From positions 1,426,001 through 1,490,000 of the forward strand of contig NZ_CP051774.1 of assembly GCF_012913485.1 (NCBI RefSeq): a stretch of 64,000 nt of DNA, given 5' to 3'. The notes below the pieces were generated by a model, which was given only the letters and a program-made list of their open reading frames with translations, was not told the origin of the DNA and made no database searches. This stretch comes from Luteolibacter luteus (GTDB taxonomy: Bacteria > Verrucomicrobiota > Verrucomicrobiia > Verrucomicrobiales > Akkermansiaceae). The position numbers and the translations under genes are program-made. Shown here piece by piece: positions 43,538 through 53,500 of the stretch. Within the stretch, counting starts at the first letter, position 1, and each line of letters starts with the position of its first letter.

Positions 43538-44677
43538 ATGAAACTCCGCCATTTCGTTTCCTCGTCCGCAGCCGTTTCAATCGCCGCCGCACTGGGCCTT
43601 TCCGGCTGTAAAAAGAGTGACGAAAACGTGATCGTGATCGGGGAAGTCGCCGCTCTGACCGGCAACACGGCGACCTTTGGCCAGTCTTCCCACAACGGCA
43701 CCCAGATGGCGGTGGACGAGATCAATGCCGCTGGCGGCCTGCTCGGGAAGCAGATCCAACTGGTGACCGAGGACGACCAATCCAAGCAAGGTGAAGCCGG
43801 CACGGTCGCGAAAAAGCTGATTTCCCGCTCCAAGATCAAGGCGCTGCTCGGCGAAGTGGCCTCCGGCCGCTCCCTCGAAATGGCACCGATTGCCCAAGCG
43901 GCGGGCGTTCCGATGATTTCCCCTGCCTCAACAAATCCGAAGGTCACCGAGGCGGGCGACTACGTTTTCCGCGTCTGCTTCATCGACCCCTTCCAAGGCA
44001 CGGTGATGTCGAAGTTCGCGCTGGGCAAGGGTTGGAAGAAGGTCGCGATTCTGACCGACACCAAGCAGGACTATAGCGTCGGCCTGACTGAGTTCTTCAA
44101 CAAGCACTTCAGCGCCAATGGCGGCACGATCACCGGGGAGCAAAGCTACAGCTCCGGCGACAAGGATTTCAAAGCGCAGCTCACCGCGATCAAGGCGGGA
44201 AACCCGGACGCGATCTTCGCTTCCGGCTACTACAATGAGGTCGCACTGATCGCCGTGCAGGCCCGCGAGCTCGGGATCACGGTCCCGCTGCTCGGCGGTG
44301 ACGGCTGGGACTCCTCCTCACTGGTGGAAGTCGGCGGCAAGGCGATGGAAGGCTGCTACTACTCCAATCACTTCTCCAACGAGGACCAATCCCCTGCCAT
44401 CCAGGAGTTCGTGAAGAAATACGAGTCCAAGCACGGTGCCAAACCGGACGCGATGGCCGCACTGGGCTATGACTCGGCGAAGATTCTCTTCGATGCCATC
44501 AAGCGCGCCAATTCGGTGGAAGGCCCCGCGCTCCGCGATGCGATCGCGGCCACGAAGGGCTACGCGGGCATCACCGGGAACATCTCGCTGGACGCCAACC
44601 GGAACGCGACGAAGCCGGCGGTCATCCTGACGATCAAGGACGGCAAGGTGGTTTATACGGAAACGATCGCTCCCTGA
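43538..44677 (+). CDS. livJ: Branched-chain amino-acid ABC transporter substrate-binding lipoprotein
   Basis: The 379-residue product has a lipoprotein signal ending L-S-G-Cys24, so it is membrane-tethered in the periplasm. The type I periplasmic-binding fold is clear: VIVIGEVAALTGNTATFG, QMAVDEINAAGGLLGKQI, GEVASGRSLEMAPIAQAAGV, MISPASTNPKVTEAGDYVFR, KVAILTDTKQDYSVGL, GYDSAKILFDAI. LivJ/Leu-Ile-Val proteins capture branched-chain amino acids, though members also bind urea or amides. It is the first gene of a five-gene set with livH, livM, livG and livF, 45 bp before livH. GxxG-rich hinge residues are typical. Confidence 0.92.
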   Translation: MKLRHFVSSSAAVSIAAALGLSGCKKSDENVIVIGEVAALTGNTATFGQSSHNGTQMAVDEINAAGGLLGKQIQLVTEDDQSKQGEAGTVAKKLISRSKIKALLGEVASGRSLEMAPIAQAAGVPMISPASTNPKVTEAGDYVFRVCFIDPFQGTVMSKFALGKGWKKVAILTDTKQDYSVGLTEFFNKHFSANGGTITGEQSYSSGDKDFKAQLTAIKAGNPDAIFASGYYNEVALIAVQARELGITVPLLGGDGWDSSSLVEVGGKAMEGCYYSNHFSNEDQSPAIQEFVKKYESKHGAKPDAMAALGYDSAKILFDAIKRANSVEGPALRDAIAATKGYAGITGNISLDANRNATKPAVILTIKDGKVVYTETIAP

Positions 44678-44722
44678 TCGCGAGGCAAGCTCCGGTAAAC
44701 TTCCAAACCGATCTCAGTTCCC

Positions 44723-45646
44723 TTGGATCAGTTCCTTCAGCAACTTCTCAACGGCCTGTTCCAAGGCTCCATCTATGCCCTGATCGCACTGGGCTACACG
44801 ATGGTCTACGGCGTCCTGCGTTTCATCAACTTCGCGCACGGTGACGTCTTCATGCTGGGTGCCTTTACCGCCTTGGGCCTGCACAAAGCCTTGGGATCGG
44901 CAGTGGCCTCGATGCCTTGGCCGGTCGCCTTGGTCGTGGTTCTGGTGGCCTCGATGGCCGTCTGCGCGCTACTCGGGATTCTTATCGAGGCGCTGGCCTA
45001 CCGGCGTCTCCGCCATGGCCCGCGCCTGAACGTGCTGATCACGGCAATCGGTGTTTCCCTCTTCATCGAGTATTCCGCCCAGCTGCTCTTCGGTGCCACA
45101 CAGCGGCCCTTCCCGGAGCTCATTCCCCGGACTGCGATTGCCAGCACCGGCAATCTGACCATTTCGGTGGCCCAGGTGGTCGTGCTGCTGATCACGGTGG
45201 CACTGCTGATCGCGCTGCGCTTCATCGTCATGAAGACGAAGATGGGCCTGGCGATGCGGGCGCTCTCGCTGAATCCCACGGCTTCCACGCTGATGGGAGT
45301 GAATAACAGCGTGGTGATCTCCTTCACCTTCGGCCTCGGCTCCGCCCTCGCAGCCGCGGGCGGCGTCCTCTACGCCTCCCTTTATCCAAGCATCGAACCT
45401 TTCATGGGCATCCAGCCCGGCCTGAAGGCCTTCGTGGCCGCGGTGCTCGGCGGCATCGGGAACATCCCCGGCGCAGCCCTTGGCGGGCTGATTATCGGAA
45501 TCACCGAGACACTGGTGAAGGGCTACAGCCAGGAGATCGGCATTCCTTCCGGGTATTCGGAAGGCGTGGCCTTCGTGATCCTGATCCTGATCCTCATTTT
45601 CAAGCCCTCCGGCCTGCTGGGCAAAGTCGAACGGGAGAAAGTCTGA
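44723..45646 (+). CDS. livH: Branched-chain amino-acid ABC transporter permease LivH
   Basis: The 307-residue polytopic inner-membrane permease has about eight helices. The start is TTG at 44723 (MDQFLQQLLNGLFQGSIYAL), which fits the family's usual N-terminus; the next Met lies well inside the first helix. GYTMVYGVLRFINFAHGDVF is the family signature and GGIGNIPGAALGGLIIGITE matches the C-terminal permease motif. With LivM it forms the membrane channel of the ABC transporter. It ends 4 bp before livM. Confidence 0.93.
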   Translation: MDQFLQQLLNGLFQGSIYALIALGYTMVYGVLRFINFAHGDVFMLGAFTALGLHKALGSAVASMPWPVALVVVLVASMAVCALLGILIEALAYRRLRHGPRLNVLITAIGVSLFIEYSAQLLFGATQRPFPELIPRTAIASTGNLTISVAQVVVLLITVALLIALRFIVMKTKMGLAMRALSLNPTASTLMGVNNSVVISFTFGLGSALAAAGGVLYASLYPSIEPFMGIQPGLKAFVAAVLGGIGNIPGAALGGLIIGITETLVKGYSQEIGIPSGYSEGVAFVILILILIFKPSGLLGKVEREKV

Positions 45647-45650
45647 ACGC

Positions 45651-46622
45651 ATGAAGCGCTACTCCGCACAGATTGCTCTCATCGTTGCCCTCGCCGTCAG
45701 CTTGGGAATCTCCCTGGTGTCCAACTCGATCGACGCCTACTACCTGGACATCGCGCTCACGGTGGGGATCAACATCATCCTCGCCGTCAGCCTCAATCTG
45801 GTGAACGGCCACACCGGCCAATTCTCGCTGGGCCATGCCGCCTTCATGGCGGTGGGTGCCTATGGGGCCTCCATCTTCACACTTGAAGCGAGCAGCAAGG
45901 TGATCCCGATGCTCGGAGGCCCGGGCGCTTTCGCCACAGGCATCGCCTTCCTGATCGCATTGATAATCGGCGGCATCTGTGCCGCGATCTGCGGATGGCT
46001 GGTTGGCATGCCTTCGCTTCGGCTCAAGGGTGACTACCTCGCCATCGTGACGCTCGGCTTCAATGAGATCGTCCGAGTGATCCTCCAGAACACAAAGGGC
46101 GACGGCATGTTCGGCGGTCCGCTCGGACTGAAGGGAATCCCCCCGCATACCACCTTCTTCTGGACCTTCGCGCTGGCCACCATCTGCATCTACGTGGTCG
46201 GCTCCATGGTGAATTCCACCTACGGCCGCGGATTCCTGGCAGTGCGGGATGACGAGGTGGCCGCGGGTTCCATGGGCATCAATACGGTGCGATACAAGGT
46301 GACCGCCTTCGTGACCGGATCCTTCTTCGCCGGGCTGGCGGGCGGTCTCTACGCGCACCTGAAAACAACCATTTCCCCCGAAGGTTTCAACTTCATGAAG
46401 TCCTTCGACATCGTGGTGATCGTGATCCTTGGTGGCATGGGAAGCACCGCGGGCGTGGTTCTGGCTGCGATCCTGCTAACGGTGCTCAATGAATTCCTGC
46501 GCGACTTCGAGGAATACCGCATGATCGTCTTCTCGCTTCTGTTGATCGTCATGATGATCGTCCGCCCCCAAGGCCTGCTGCCTTCCCTGCCCTTCCTGAA
46601 CCGGAAGAAGAAATCCGCCTGA
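45651..46622 (+). CDS. livM: Branched-chain amino-acid ABC transporter permease LivM
   Basis: The 323-residue polytopic membrane protein carries the LivM motifs: [50 protein letters not shown] and [19 protein letters not shown]. The last is the permease EAA-like loop that contacts the ATPases. It pairs with LivH to form the transmembrane channel. It ends 5 bp before livG, in a tightly packed operon. Confidence 0.93.
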   Translation: MKRYSAQIALIVALAVSLGISLVSNSIDAYYLDIALTVGINIILAVSLNLVNGHTGQFSLGHAAFMAVGAYGASIFTLEASSKVIPMLGGPGAFATGIAFLIALIIGGICAAICGWLVGMPSLRLKGDYLAIVTLGFNEIVRVILQNTKGDGMFGGPLGLKGIPPHTTFFWTFALATICIYVVGSMVNSTYGRGFLAVRDDEVAAGSMGINTVRYKVTAFVTGSFFAGLAGGLYAHLKTTISPEGFNFMKSFDIVVIVILGGMGSTAGVVLAAILLTVLNEFLRDFEEYRMIVFSLLLIVMMIVRPQGLLPSLPFLNRKKKSA

Positions 46623-46627
46623 GAGAC

Positions 46628-47401
46628 ATGAGTGCCGGACTCGAACTCAAGGACGTGACCATCCGTTTCGGCGGCCTGAAGGCCGTGAGCGAGCTGAGCT
46701 TCTCGGTGGCTCCGGGCGAATTGATCGGGCTGATCGGTCCGAACGGTGCCGGAAAAACGACGGTCTTCAACCTGATCACGGGGGTTTATACGCCGACCTC
46801 CGGAAACATCCATTTCGACGGGGTTTCCGTCCCCGGGAAGAAGCCGCATGAGATCACCCGCATGGGGATCGCGCGGACCTTCCAGAACATCCGCCTCTTC
46901 TCCTCGCTGAGCGTGCTCGATAACGTCCGCACCGCGATGATGGGCGAATTGAAGCACGGGATCGTGCATTCGCTAACCCGCGGACCTGCGTTCCGGAAAC
47001 AGGAAGCACTCGTCGAAAAGGAAGCCCTCGAACTGCTTGATATCTTCGGCCTGGCAGATGCGCGGGATAAGAACGCGAAGAGCATGAACTACGGCGACCA
47101 GCGCCGTCTTGAAATCGTGCGTGCACTTGCGACCAGACCAAAGCTGCTCCTCTTGGATGAGCCAGCTGCCGGGATGAATCCTTCCGAAAAGGAGGACCTG
47201 ATGCACCTGATCCGCTTTATCAAGGAGCGCTACAACCTTGCCGTGCTCCTGGTCGAACACGACATGAAGGTGGTGATGGGCATTTGCCAGCGCATCGCCG
47301 TGATCGAATATGGCTGCAAGATTGCCGAAGGCACGCCAAAGGAAATCCAGTGTCACCCGAAGGTGATCGAGGCCTACCTGGGAGTTTCTGTCGAAAGTTG
47401 A
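46628..47401 (+). CDS. livG: Branched-chain amino-acid ABC transporter ATP-binding protein LivG
   Basis: The 257-residue ATPase has Walker [10 protein letters not shown], a Q-loop region [19 protein letters not shown], signature [10 protein letters not shown] (a LivG-type variant of LSGGQ), Walker [16 protein letters not shown] and the switch His in [12 protein letters not shown]. It energises transport together with LivF. The stop codon at 47399-47401 overlaps the first heptamer of a repeat leading into livF. Confidence 0.94.
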   Translation: MSAGLELKDVTIRFGGLKAVSELSFSVAPGELIGLIGPNGAGKTTVFNLITGVYTPTSGNIHFDGVSVPGKKPHEITRMGIARTFQNIRLFSSLSVLDNVRTAMMGELKHGIVHSLTRGPAFRKQEALVEKEALELLDIFGLADARDKNAKSMNYGDQRRLEIVRALATRPKLLLLDEPAAGMNPSEKEDLMHLIRFIKERYNLAVLLVEHDMKVVMGICQRIAVIEYGCKIAEGTPKEIQCHPKVIEAYLGVSVES

Positions 47402-47438
47402 AAGCTTTGGGTTGAGAGTTGAGAGTCAGAAAACAGCC
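47397..47438. repeat. Heptanucleotide-phased repeat upstream of livF
   Basis: Six consecutive 7-nt units reach exactly to the livF ATG: GTTGAAA, GCTTTGG, GTTGAGA, GTTGAGA, GTCAGAA, AACAGCC. Two units are identical. The last two are weak matches, but the phase is kept. Confidence 0.55.
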
Positions 47439-48146
47439 ATGCTCGAAGTCGAAAATCTGCACGTTTCCTACGGCTCCATCAAGGCGCTGCACGGCGTCTC
47501 CTTGAAGGTTCCCCAAGGAAGCATCGTGACTTTGATCGGGGCAAATGGAGCAGGCAAGTCGACCACTCTTCGCGCGCTGTCGGGTCTGGTGAAGTCGAAC
47601 TCCGGAACGATCCGCTATGATGGCGATGAGATCACCCGGCTGGCTCCGCACAAGATCGTCTCACGCCGCCTCTGCCATGTGCCGGAGGGACGCATGGTTT
47701 TCGCAAACTTGACCGTCCACGAAAACCTCGTGATGGGCGCTTACCTACAGAAGGACAAGGCGTGGATCGCGAAGCAGACGGAATACGTGTTTCACCTTTT
47801 CCCTCGCCTGAAGGAACGGGAGAACCAAGCCGCGGGGACCATGTCCGGCGGTGAGCAACAGATGCTGGCAATCGGCCGGGCGCTGCTGGGCAATCCGAAG
47901 TTCCTGATGCTGGACGAGCCCTCGCTGGGGATCGCGCCGCTGCTGGTGAAGGCGATTTTCGAACGGATCGTGGAGATCAACAAGGAGCAAGGGCTCACAA
48001 TCTTGCTGGTGGAGCAGAACGCGAATCTGGCTCTCGACATCTCCAGCTACGGCTATGTTCTGGAAACGGGCTCCGTTTTGCTCGAAGGCCCCTCCGCGGA
48101 CCTGAAGGCAAATCCGAAAGTGCAGGAGGCTTATCTGGGAGGCTGA
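47439..48146 (+). CDS. livF: Branched-chain amino-acid ABC transporter ATP-binding protein LivF
   Basis: The ATPase of 235 residues from the ATG at 47439 starts MLEVENLHVSYGSIKALHGV. Walker A is GANGAGKST, signature MSGGEQQML, Walker B FLMLDEPSLGIAPL and the switch His position carries VEQNANLAL, the usual LivF pattern. The TTG at 47412 is rejected as start: it lies in the heptad repeat and adds nine residues not seen in the family. It completes the livJHMGF set. Confidence 0.93.
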   Translation: MLEVENLHVSYGSIKALHGVSLKVPQGSIVTLIGANGAGKSTTLRALSGLVKSNSGTIRYDGDEITRLAPHKIVSRRLCHVPEGRMVFANLTVHENLVMGAYLQKDKAWIAKQTEYVFHLFPRLKERENQAAGTMSGGEQQMLAIGRALLGNPKFLMLDEPSLGIAPLLVKAIFERIVEINKEQGLTILLVEQNANLALDISSYGYVLETGSVLLEGPSADLKANPKVQEAYLGG

Positions 48147-48208
48147 GGCTCTCACCCGGAAAACCCTGCCCTTGATCCATTCCAGGAATCCGCGAAGCTT
48201 TCCGCCAC

Positions 48209-50245
48209 ATGGCGCGCGAGTATACGCTGCACCGGCGGGCAGCCGGACCTTCCTCAGGAATCGATTACCGGGCGGAGCTGAATGACGAGCAATTCGCCGC
48301 CGTCACTTCTCCTCCGGGAGCAGCTCTCGTCATCGCGGGTGCGGGCTCCGGGAAAACGCGCACCCTCACTTACCGGGTGGCCTACCTGCTGGACCACGAC
48401 GTGGAGGCCCGGAACATCCTGCTGCTGACCTTCACCAACAAGGCAGCCCGGGAGATGACCGAGCGCGTCCGCCATCTGGTCCCCCACGATGTTTCCGCGC
48501 TATGGAGCGGGACCTTTCACTCGATCGGTAACCGGATCCTCCGCCGCCACGCCGAGGTGCTGGGCTTCACCAAATCCTTTTCGATCCTCGATCGTGACGA
48601 CCAGAAGTCGCTGCTCACCGGGGTGATCGCGTCGCTGGAGATCGATACAAAGATCCGCCGTTTCCCAAAGCCGGACGTGCTCGCGACGATGTTCAGCCTA
48701 GTGGAAAACACCGGCGAGTCCTTGGAAAGCATCATCCGCCATCGCTACCCTTACTTCGAGGAATGGCAGTCTGAGATCCACCGTGCGCAGGCGGGCTATG
48801 CCAAGCGGAAGAAGGACACGAACTCGATGGATTTCGATGACCTTCTCGTTCTCACTCTGAGACTTTTCCAGCAGGACGAAGAGTTGCTCGGACTCTACCG
48901 CAAGCGCTTCCGCCACATCCTTGTCGATGAGTATCAGGACACCAACGCCGTGCAGAGCGAGTTGATCGATCTGCTCGCCGGTGGCGGTGCCAGCGTCATG
49001 GCCGTGGGCGACGACGCACAATCCATCTACTCTTGGCGCGGGGCGGACATGGGGAATATCCTTTCCTTCCCCGAGCGCCACGCCGGCTGCCACGTCCACA
49101 AGATCGAGACCAACTACCGCAGCGTTCCCGAGATCCTCGATCTCTCCAATGCCGCGATCCGTGCAAACCGGGCGCGCTTCGACAAGGACCTGCGCTCCGC
49201 CCGCGAGCAACTGGGGGTGAAGCCGGCACTGGTTCCCCTCGAAGATCCTGCCACGCAGGCATCCTTTGTCGCCCAGCGGATGCTGGAGCTTCGCGACGAG
49301 GGGATCCCGCTTGAGGAAATGGCGGTGCTTTACCGCGCCCATTTCCAATCGCTGGAGATCCAGATGGAGCTGACCACGCGTGGCATCCCCTTCGCGATCA
49401 CCAGCGGCCTGCGCTTCTTCGAGCAAGCGCACATCAAGGACGTGGCCGCCTTCCTGCGCTTCGTCACGAACCGCCGGGACGAGACCAGCTTCAAGCGGAT
49501 CGCCCTGCTCATGCCGGGGATCGGAGCTGCAGGTGCCGACAAGCTATGGCGGGACTGGGTCAAAAGCGGCTGGGCGGAGAAGGATGAGGTCCCCGCTTGG
49601 AGTGAGGTGCTTTCCGGCATGAAGCCACCGAAGAAAGCCGCCAAGCACTGGGAGCAATTTGGCTACATCCTCGACGAGCTCACTCCGAACGGGGAGTTCG
49701 CCCGGCCGCCGGACATGATCTTCAGCGTGCTGGAGGGGATGTACGATGACCACCTGCGCGCCAGCTACGACAACTACGAAAACCGGCGTAGCGACATCGA
49801 GCAATTGATGACTTACGGGGCCAATTTCGAGGACGTGCTCGATTTCCTCTCCCAGCTTTCGCTACTCAGTGCCGCCGATGGAGAACCGACCGGCGACCGG
49901 GCGGAGAAGGATGACGAGAAAGTCACCCTGTCCTCCATCCATCAGGCGAAAGGGCTGGAGTGGAAGGTCGTCTTCGTGATCTGGCTGGCAGACGGGCAAT
50001 TCCCGAACGGCCGGATTCTGGAAGCGGACGATCCCGACCAACTGGAAGAGGAACGGCGCCTATTCTATGTCGCAATAACCCGCGCCAAGGATGAGCTCTA
50101 TCTAACTTATCCGCTTATTAATCCCAAATCCTATACCGGAGATATCATTCAGCGCCCCTCGCGCTTTCTGGATGATTTCCCCCGCCAGCTGGTTGAGGAG
50201 TGGCGGATCACTCCCGAATGGGGAAACCCGGACGACCCGTTCTAA
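48209..50245 (+). CDS. UvrD/PcrA/Rep-family superfamily 1 DNA helicase
   Basis: The 678-residue ATP-dependent 3'-5' DNA helicase has Q-motif LNDEQFAAV (24-32), Walker A IAGAGSGKTRT (42-52) and TFTNKAAREMTERV. Walker B is VDEYQDTN (about 238-245). GDDAQSIYSWRGAD, NYRSVPEIL, a motif V HQAKGLEWKVVFVI and a motif VI FYVAITRAKDELYL follow. It is slightly short of the typical 720-residue PcrA and lacks the long C-terminal tail. It functions in repair or replication restart. The start is 62 bp after livF. Confidence 0.93.
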   Translation: MAREYTLHRRAAGPSSGIDYRAELNDEQFAAVTSPPGAALVIAGAGSGKTRTLTYRVAYLLDHDVEARNILLLTFTNKAAREMTERVRHLVPHDVSALWSGTFHSIGNRILRRHAEVLGFTKSFSILDRDDQKSLLTGVIASLEIDTKIRRFPKPDVLATMFSLVENTGESLESIIRHRYPYFEEWQSEIHRAQAGYAKRKKDTNSMDFDDLLVLTLRLFQQDEELLGLYRKRFRHILVDEYQDTNAVQSELIDLLAGGGASVMAVGDDAQSIYSWRGADMGNILSFPERHAGCHVHKIETNYRSVPEILDLSNAAIRANRARFDKDLRSAREQLGVKPALVPLEDPATQASFVAQRMLELRDEGIPLEEMAVLYRAHFQSLEIQMELTTRGIPFAITSGLRFFEQAHIKDVAAFLRFVTNRRDETSFKRIALLMPGIGAAGADKLWRDWVKSGWAEKDEVPAWSEVLSGMKPPKKAAKHWEQFGYILDELTPNGEFARPPDMIFSVLEGMYDDHLRASYDNYENRRSDIEQLMTYGANFEDVLDFLSQLSLLSAADGEPTGDRAEKDDEKVTLSSIHQAKGLEWKVVFVIWLADGQFPNGRILEADDPDQLEEERRLFYVAITRAKDELYLTYPLINPKSYTGDIIQRPSRFLDDFPRQLVEEWRITPEWGNPDDPF

Positions 50246-50567
50246 AACGAATGTTTTTTGGAAGGGAGATTGGGCGTGTGACATTTTCGCCCGCAAATCG
50301 GCCTGTGTATTAGGCTTTGGTTTTCTGTGTTTCTGTGGATTTACGTAATTTAGCGTAGAAATCTGCTCTCGTTTTAATCATTTTGAAACACGTTTGATTT
50401 TAAAGGAGTTCCAAGGAAACGACGTCATTTGTTTTGAATCTCGTTGCGAGTTGGCAGATCGAACATTAGCGGTGCGGAAACTGGACCCGTAACTATCGTA
50501 TTCCTCCCAAGAGGCAGATAGGCGGAGCCCGGTTTTTTTAACCCCGATCAACCCTATTAATCCGTAA
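50246..50567. promoter_or_regulatory. AT-rich leader upstream of the large surface-protein gene
   Basis: This 322-bp gap is markedly more AT-rich than the rest of the window, with runs such as TTTTAAAGGAG and GGTTTTTTTAACC. It holds several candidate promoter boxes and no gene I can support. A GGAG at 50405-50408 is not followed by a usable start. It most likely contains promoter and a long 5' leader for the gene at 50568. Confidence 0.5.
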
Positions 50568-53500
50568 ATGAACCCATCCCTAGTGGGACGACTGTCCCCA
50601 GGTATTGCCGCCGTATTGTTCGGTGGCCTCGCCCTGCGATCCGGCGCTGTTGACGTTGCCGGGTCCCTGCTCATCGATCTCGAAGCTGCTGACTACAATG
50701 CTGCCGACGGCCAGTGGCCGCAGCACAGCCTCACCGGCATCCAAGGATCATTCCTCAAGAACGGCACGCCCCGCCTTCAGACCATCGGCGGCGCGCCGGC
50801 ACTCGTCCTGGACGGTGACGGTGACTTCCTTACCGGTCCGCTGACGACCAATGCACTTCATGCTCCCGGTGCCACGCACTCGGTGGAGTATTGGGTCTAC
50901 CAAGGCCAAATCCGTGCAGAGGAGTGTGTGCTCTCCTGGAGCTATCGTGACGGTGGAGCCCGCACCATGGCCGGCTTCCGCTACGGTTCCAATCCCGACT
51001 GGGGCGCGGTCGCCCGCTGGGACACTCCGGACGCCGGTTTCGCAGCCCCGCACCTTGGTGGCCCCGCCGTGGGAATCTGGCACCACATCGTGGTGACCTA
51101 TGATGGCAATGTCCAAAAGATCTACGTCGACGGTGCGCTGAACTACACCGAAACCGCAGGTGTTCTGGATGCCTTCGACTCGCAGCCGATCTACGTGGGC
51201 TCGGAGCGTGCCTTCGCCGCGCCGCACAATGACTCGGGCACGGGACGCCAATTTTCCGGAGCGGTCGGCAAGATCCGCGTCCACAGCGGCGTGCTCACCG
51301 ACGCCAATGTCCTGAACAACTATAACGCCGAGATCGGCGGATATCCGGGCAACGCTCCCGGAGTGGCTCTGAGCAAGGCCCCGGTTCACCGCTGGTCCTT
51401 CAACAACGCTGCGGGTGCGGCTCCGAATGGCACGGTCGTTCCGGACAGCATCGGTGGCCTTGAAGCGGTCGTGCGTGGTTCCAATGCCACCTTTGTCGCC
51501 GGCACCGGCGCGGGCAACAACGTGATCCAGCTTCCCGGCGGCACCGCTGATACGGACCCGGCCTACGTGGACCTGCCAAACGGCATCATTTCGAACGGCA
51601 ACCGCACCACCATCGAGTTCTGGGCTACTCAGACTTCGAACAAGACCTGGTCGCGCATGCTGAGCTTCGGCCGCAACAGCGCGGGTGAAGTCCCCGGCCC
51701 GGGCGGAAGCTTCAATGGCGACAACCACGCCGGCATCGTCCTCTACGGCAACATCGACAACGCCGCATCCAACCGCATCCATCGCCGCGGAGGCACGATG
51801 TCGAATGGTGCGGACTTCCGCAATTCGGATGGCAGCGTGGTGCTCAACCAGCAGTTCCACTACGCGATCACCTTTGATCCCGATCTTGGCGAGTGGCGTT
51901 GGTACCGCGACGGACTCCTGATGGAAGTGCTGCCCGAAACGCAGGGCCCGCGCTCCGTCCAAGACATCAACAACTGGCTGGGACGCTCCGAATACTCCGG
52001 CGACCAGTTCTTCAACGGTAGCTTCGACGAGCTCCGCATCTACAACTACACGCTGAGCGAGACCGAAATCCGTGGCAACACGGCCGCCGGCCCGAACACG
52101 CTGAACATCGGCACGCAGCCGTCCGTTTTCCAATGGACGCCGAGCACCGGTGGCACCTTCGCTTTCAACAGCAATGCAAACTGGGGCGGCAGTGCCTTCC
52201 CGGATGCAGCAGGTGTCTTCGCCAACATGGCGAAGAATCTGGACGGAGATCAGATCGTGACCCTGAACACCCAGGCCACGGTGGGCTCGCTGACCTTCGG
52301 CGATACCGACTTCACGCAGTTCGTGACCATCGCCCCCGGCACGGGTGGATCGCTGGAAATGAACGCCGGAGCTGGAAACACCGCCTCCATCACGCATTCC
52401 GGGGGCAGCCTCGGTGGCGAGATCTCGGCACCTATCCTGCTGACCAGCGATACCTCGGTGGCAAATGCGGCGACCGATAGCCCCTTGCTCATCTCTGGCT
52501 CCCTGAGCGGCTCCGCCAAGCTGGCGAAAGACGGCACGGGCCCGCTAAAGCTCACCGGTAACAACTCCGGCTTCACCGGCGGACTTGAGATCAACCGCGG
52601 TGTTGTGACTGTCGGCGATGCCGCCACCAGCGGCACGCTCGGCTCCGGTCCGATCACCATGCGGAACGAAGGCACGCTTGCCATCGACCGCAGCGACAAC
52701 GTCACCTTCAGCCAGACCATCACGGGTCCAGGCCTGTTGACCCTGGTGGGAACCAACACGCTCACGAATACCGGCACGATCAGCAACACCGGCAACCTGG
52801 ACATTCCAAACGGCACCTTCATCAACGATGGTGTCATCAACGGAACCCAAGCGGTGCGTATCGACGGAACCGGCATCTTCCGCGGCAACTCCACGGCGAC
52901 CATCAACGGTTGGACAGCCTGGGGTTATCTCGATGGCGCAGACATCACGGTTCAGGACAATGCCTCCATCGTGATCAACGGCCAAGGTGACTTCAACGTG
53001 GCCGACGTGGGCACGGGCAGCACGATCCTGCGGATGACCGGTGGCTCGCTCACGGCAACCACGATGTACGTCGGCAAGAACCTGTCGAATAGCGGCTTCA
53101 TCCTTCAGAGCGGTGGCACGATCACCGATCGCACCGGTGGCAATGACAACCGTATCGGCGGCAACAACGCGGCGGGCGCCGCTTCTACAGGCGCCTATGT
53201 GATGTCGGGAGGGGAACTTGCCACCAACACCAACCTCCAAATCGGCGGCTTCGGCACCGGCAGCTTCCTCCAGACGGGTGGCACGGTGAATAGCACCGGC
53301 GGATGGACGGTCGCCGCACGCTACATGAACGTGGGTGATACGACCACCCGGGCAAAGGGACTGATCGATATCTCCGGCGGTGTGCACAACCAGAACTTCA
53401 CTGGCGGCGGTGTGCTCGTCGGCGAAGAAGGGGATGGCGTATTGGAAGTCCGCGGCACCGGCACCCTGAACGTGGCCAACCGCCTCGTGATTGGTGGCCG

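Noticed and set aside
50748-52397. 549-codon minus-strand ORF opposite the surface-protein gene
   Set aside because: Shadow frame; Arg/Asp/Val-rich without domains and antisense to a clear LamG protein.
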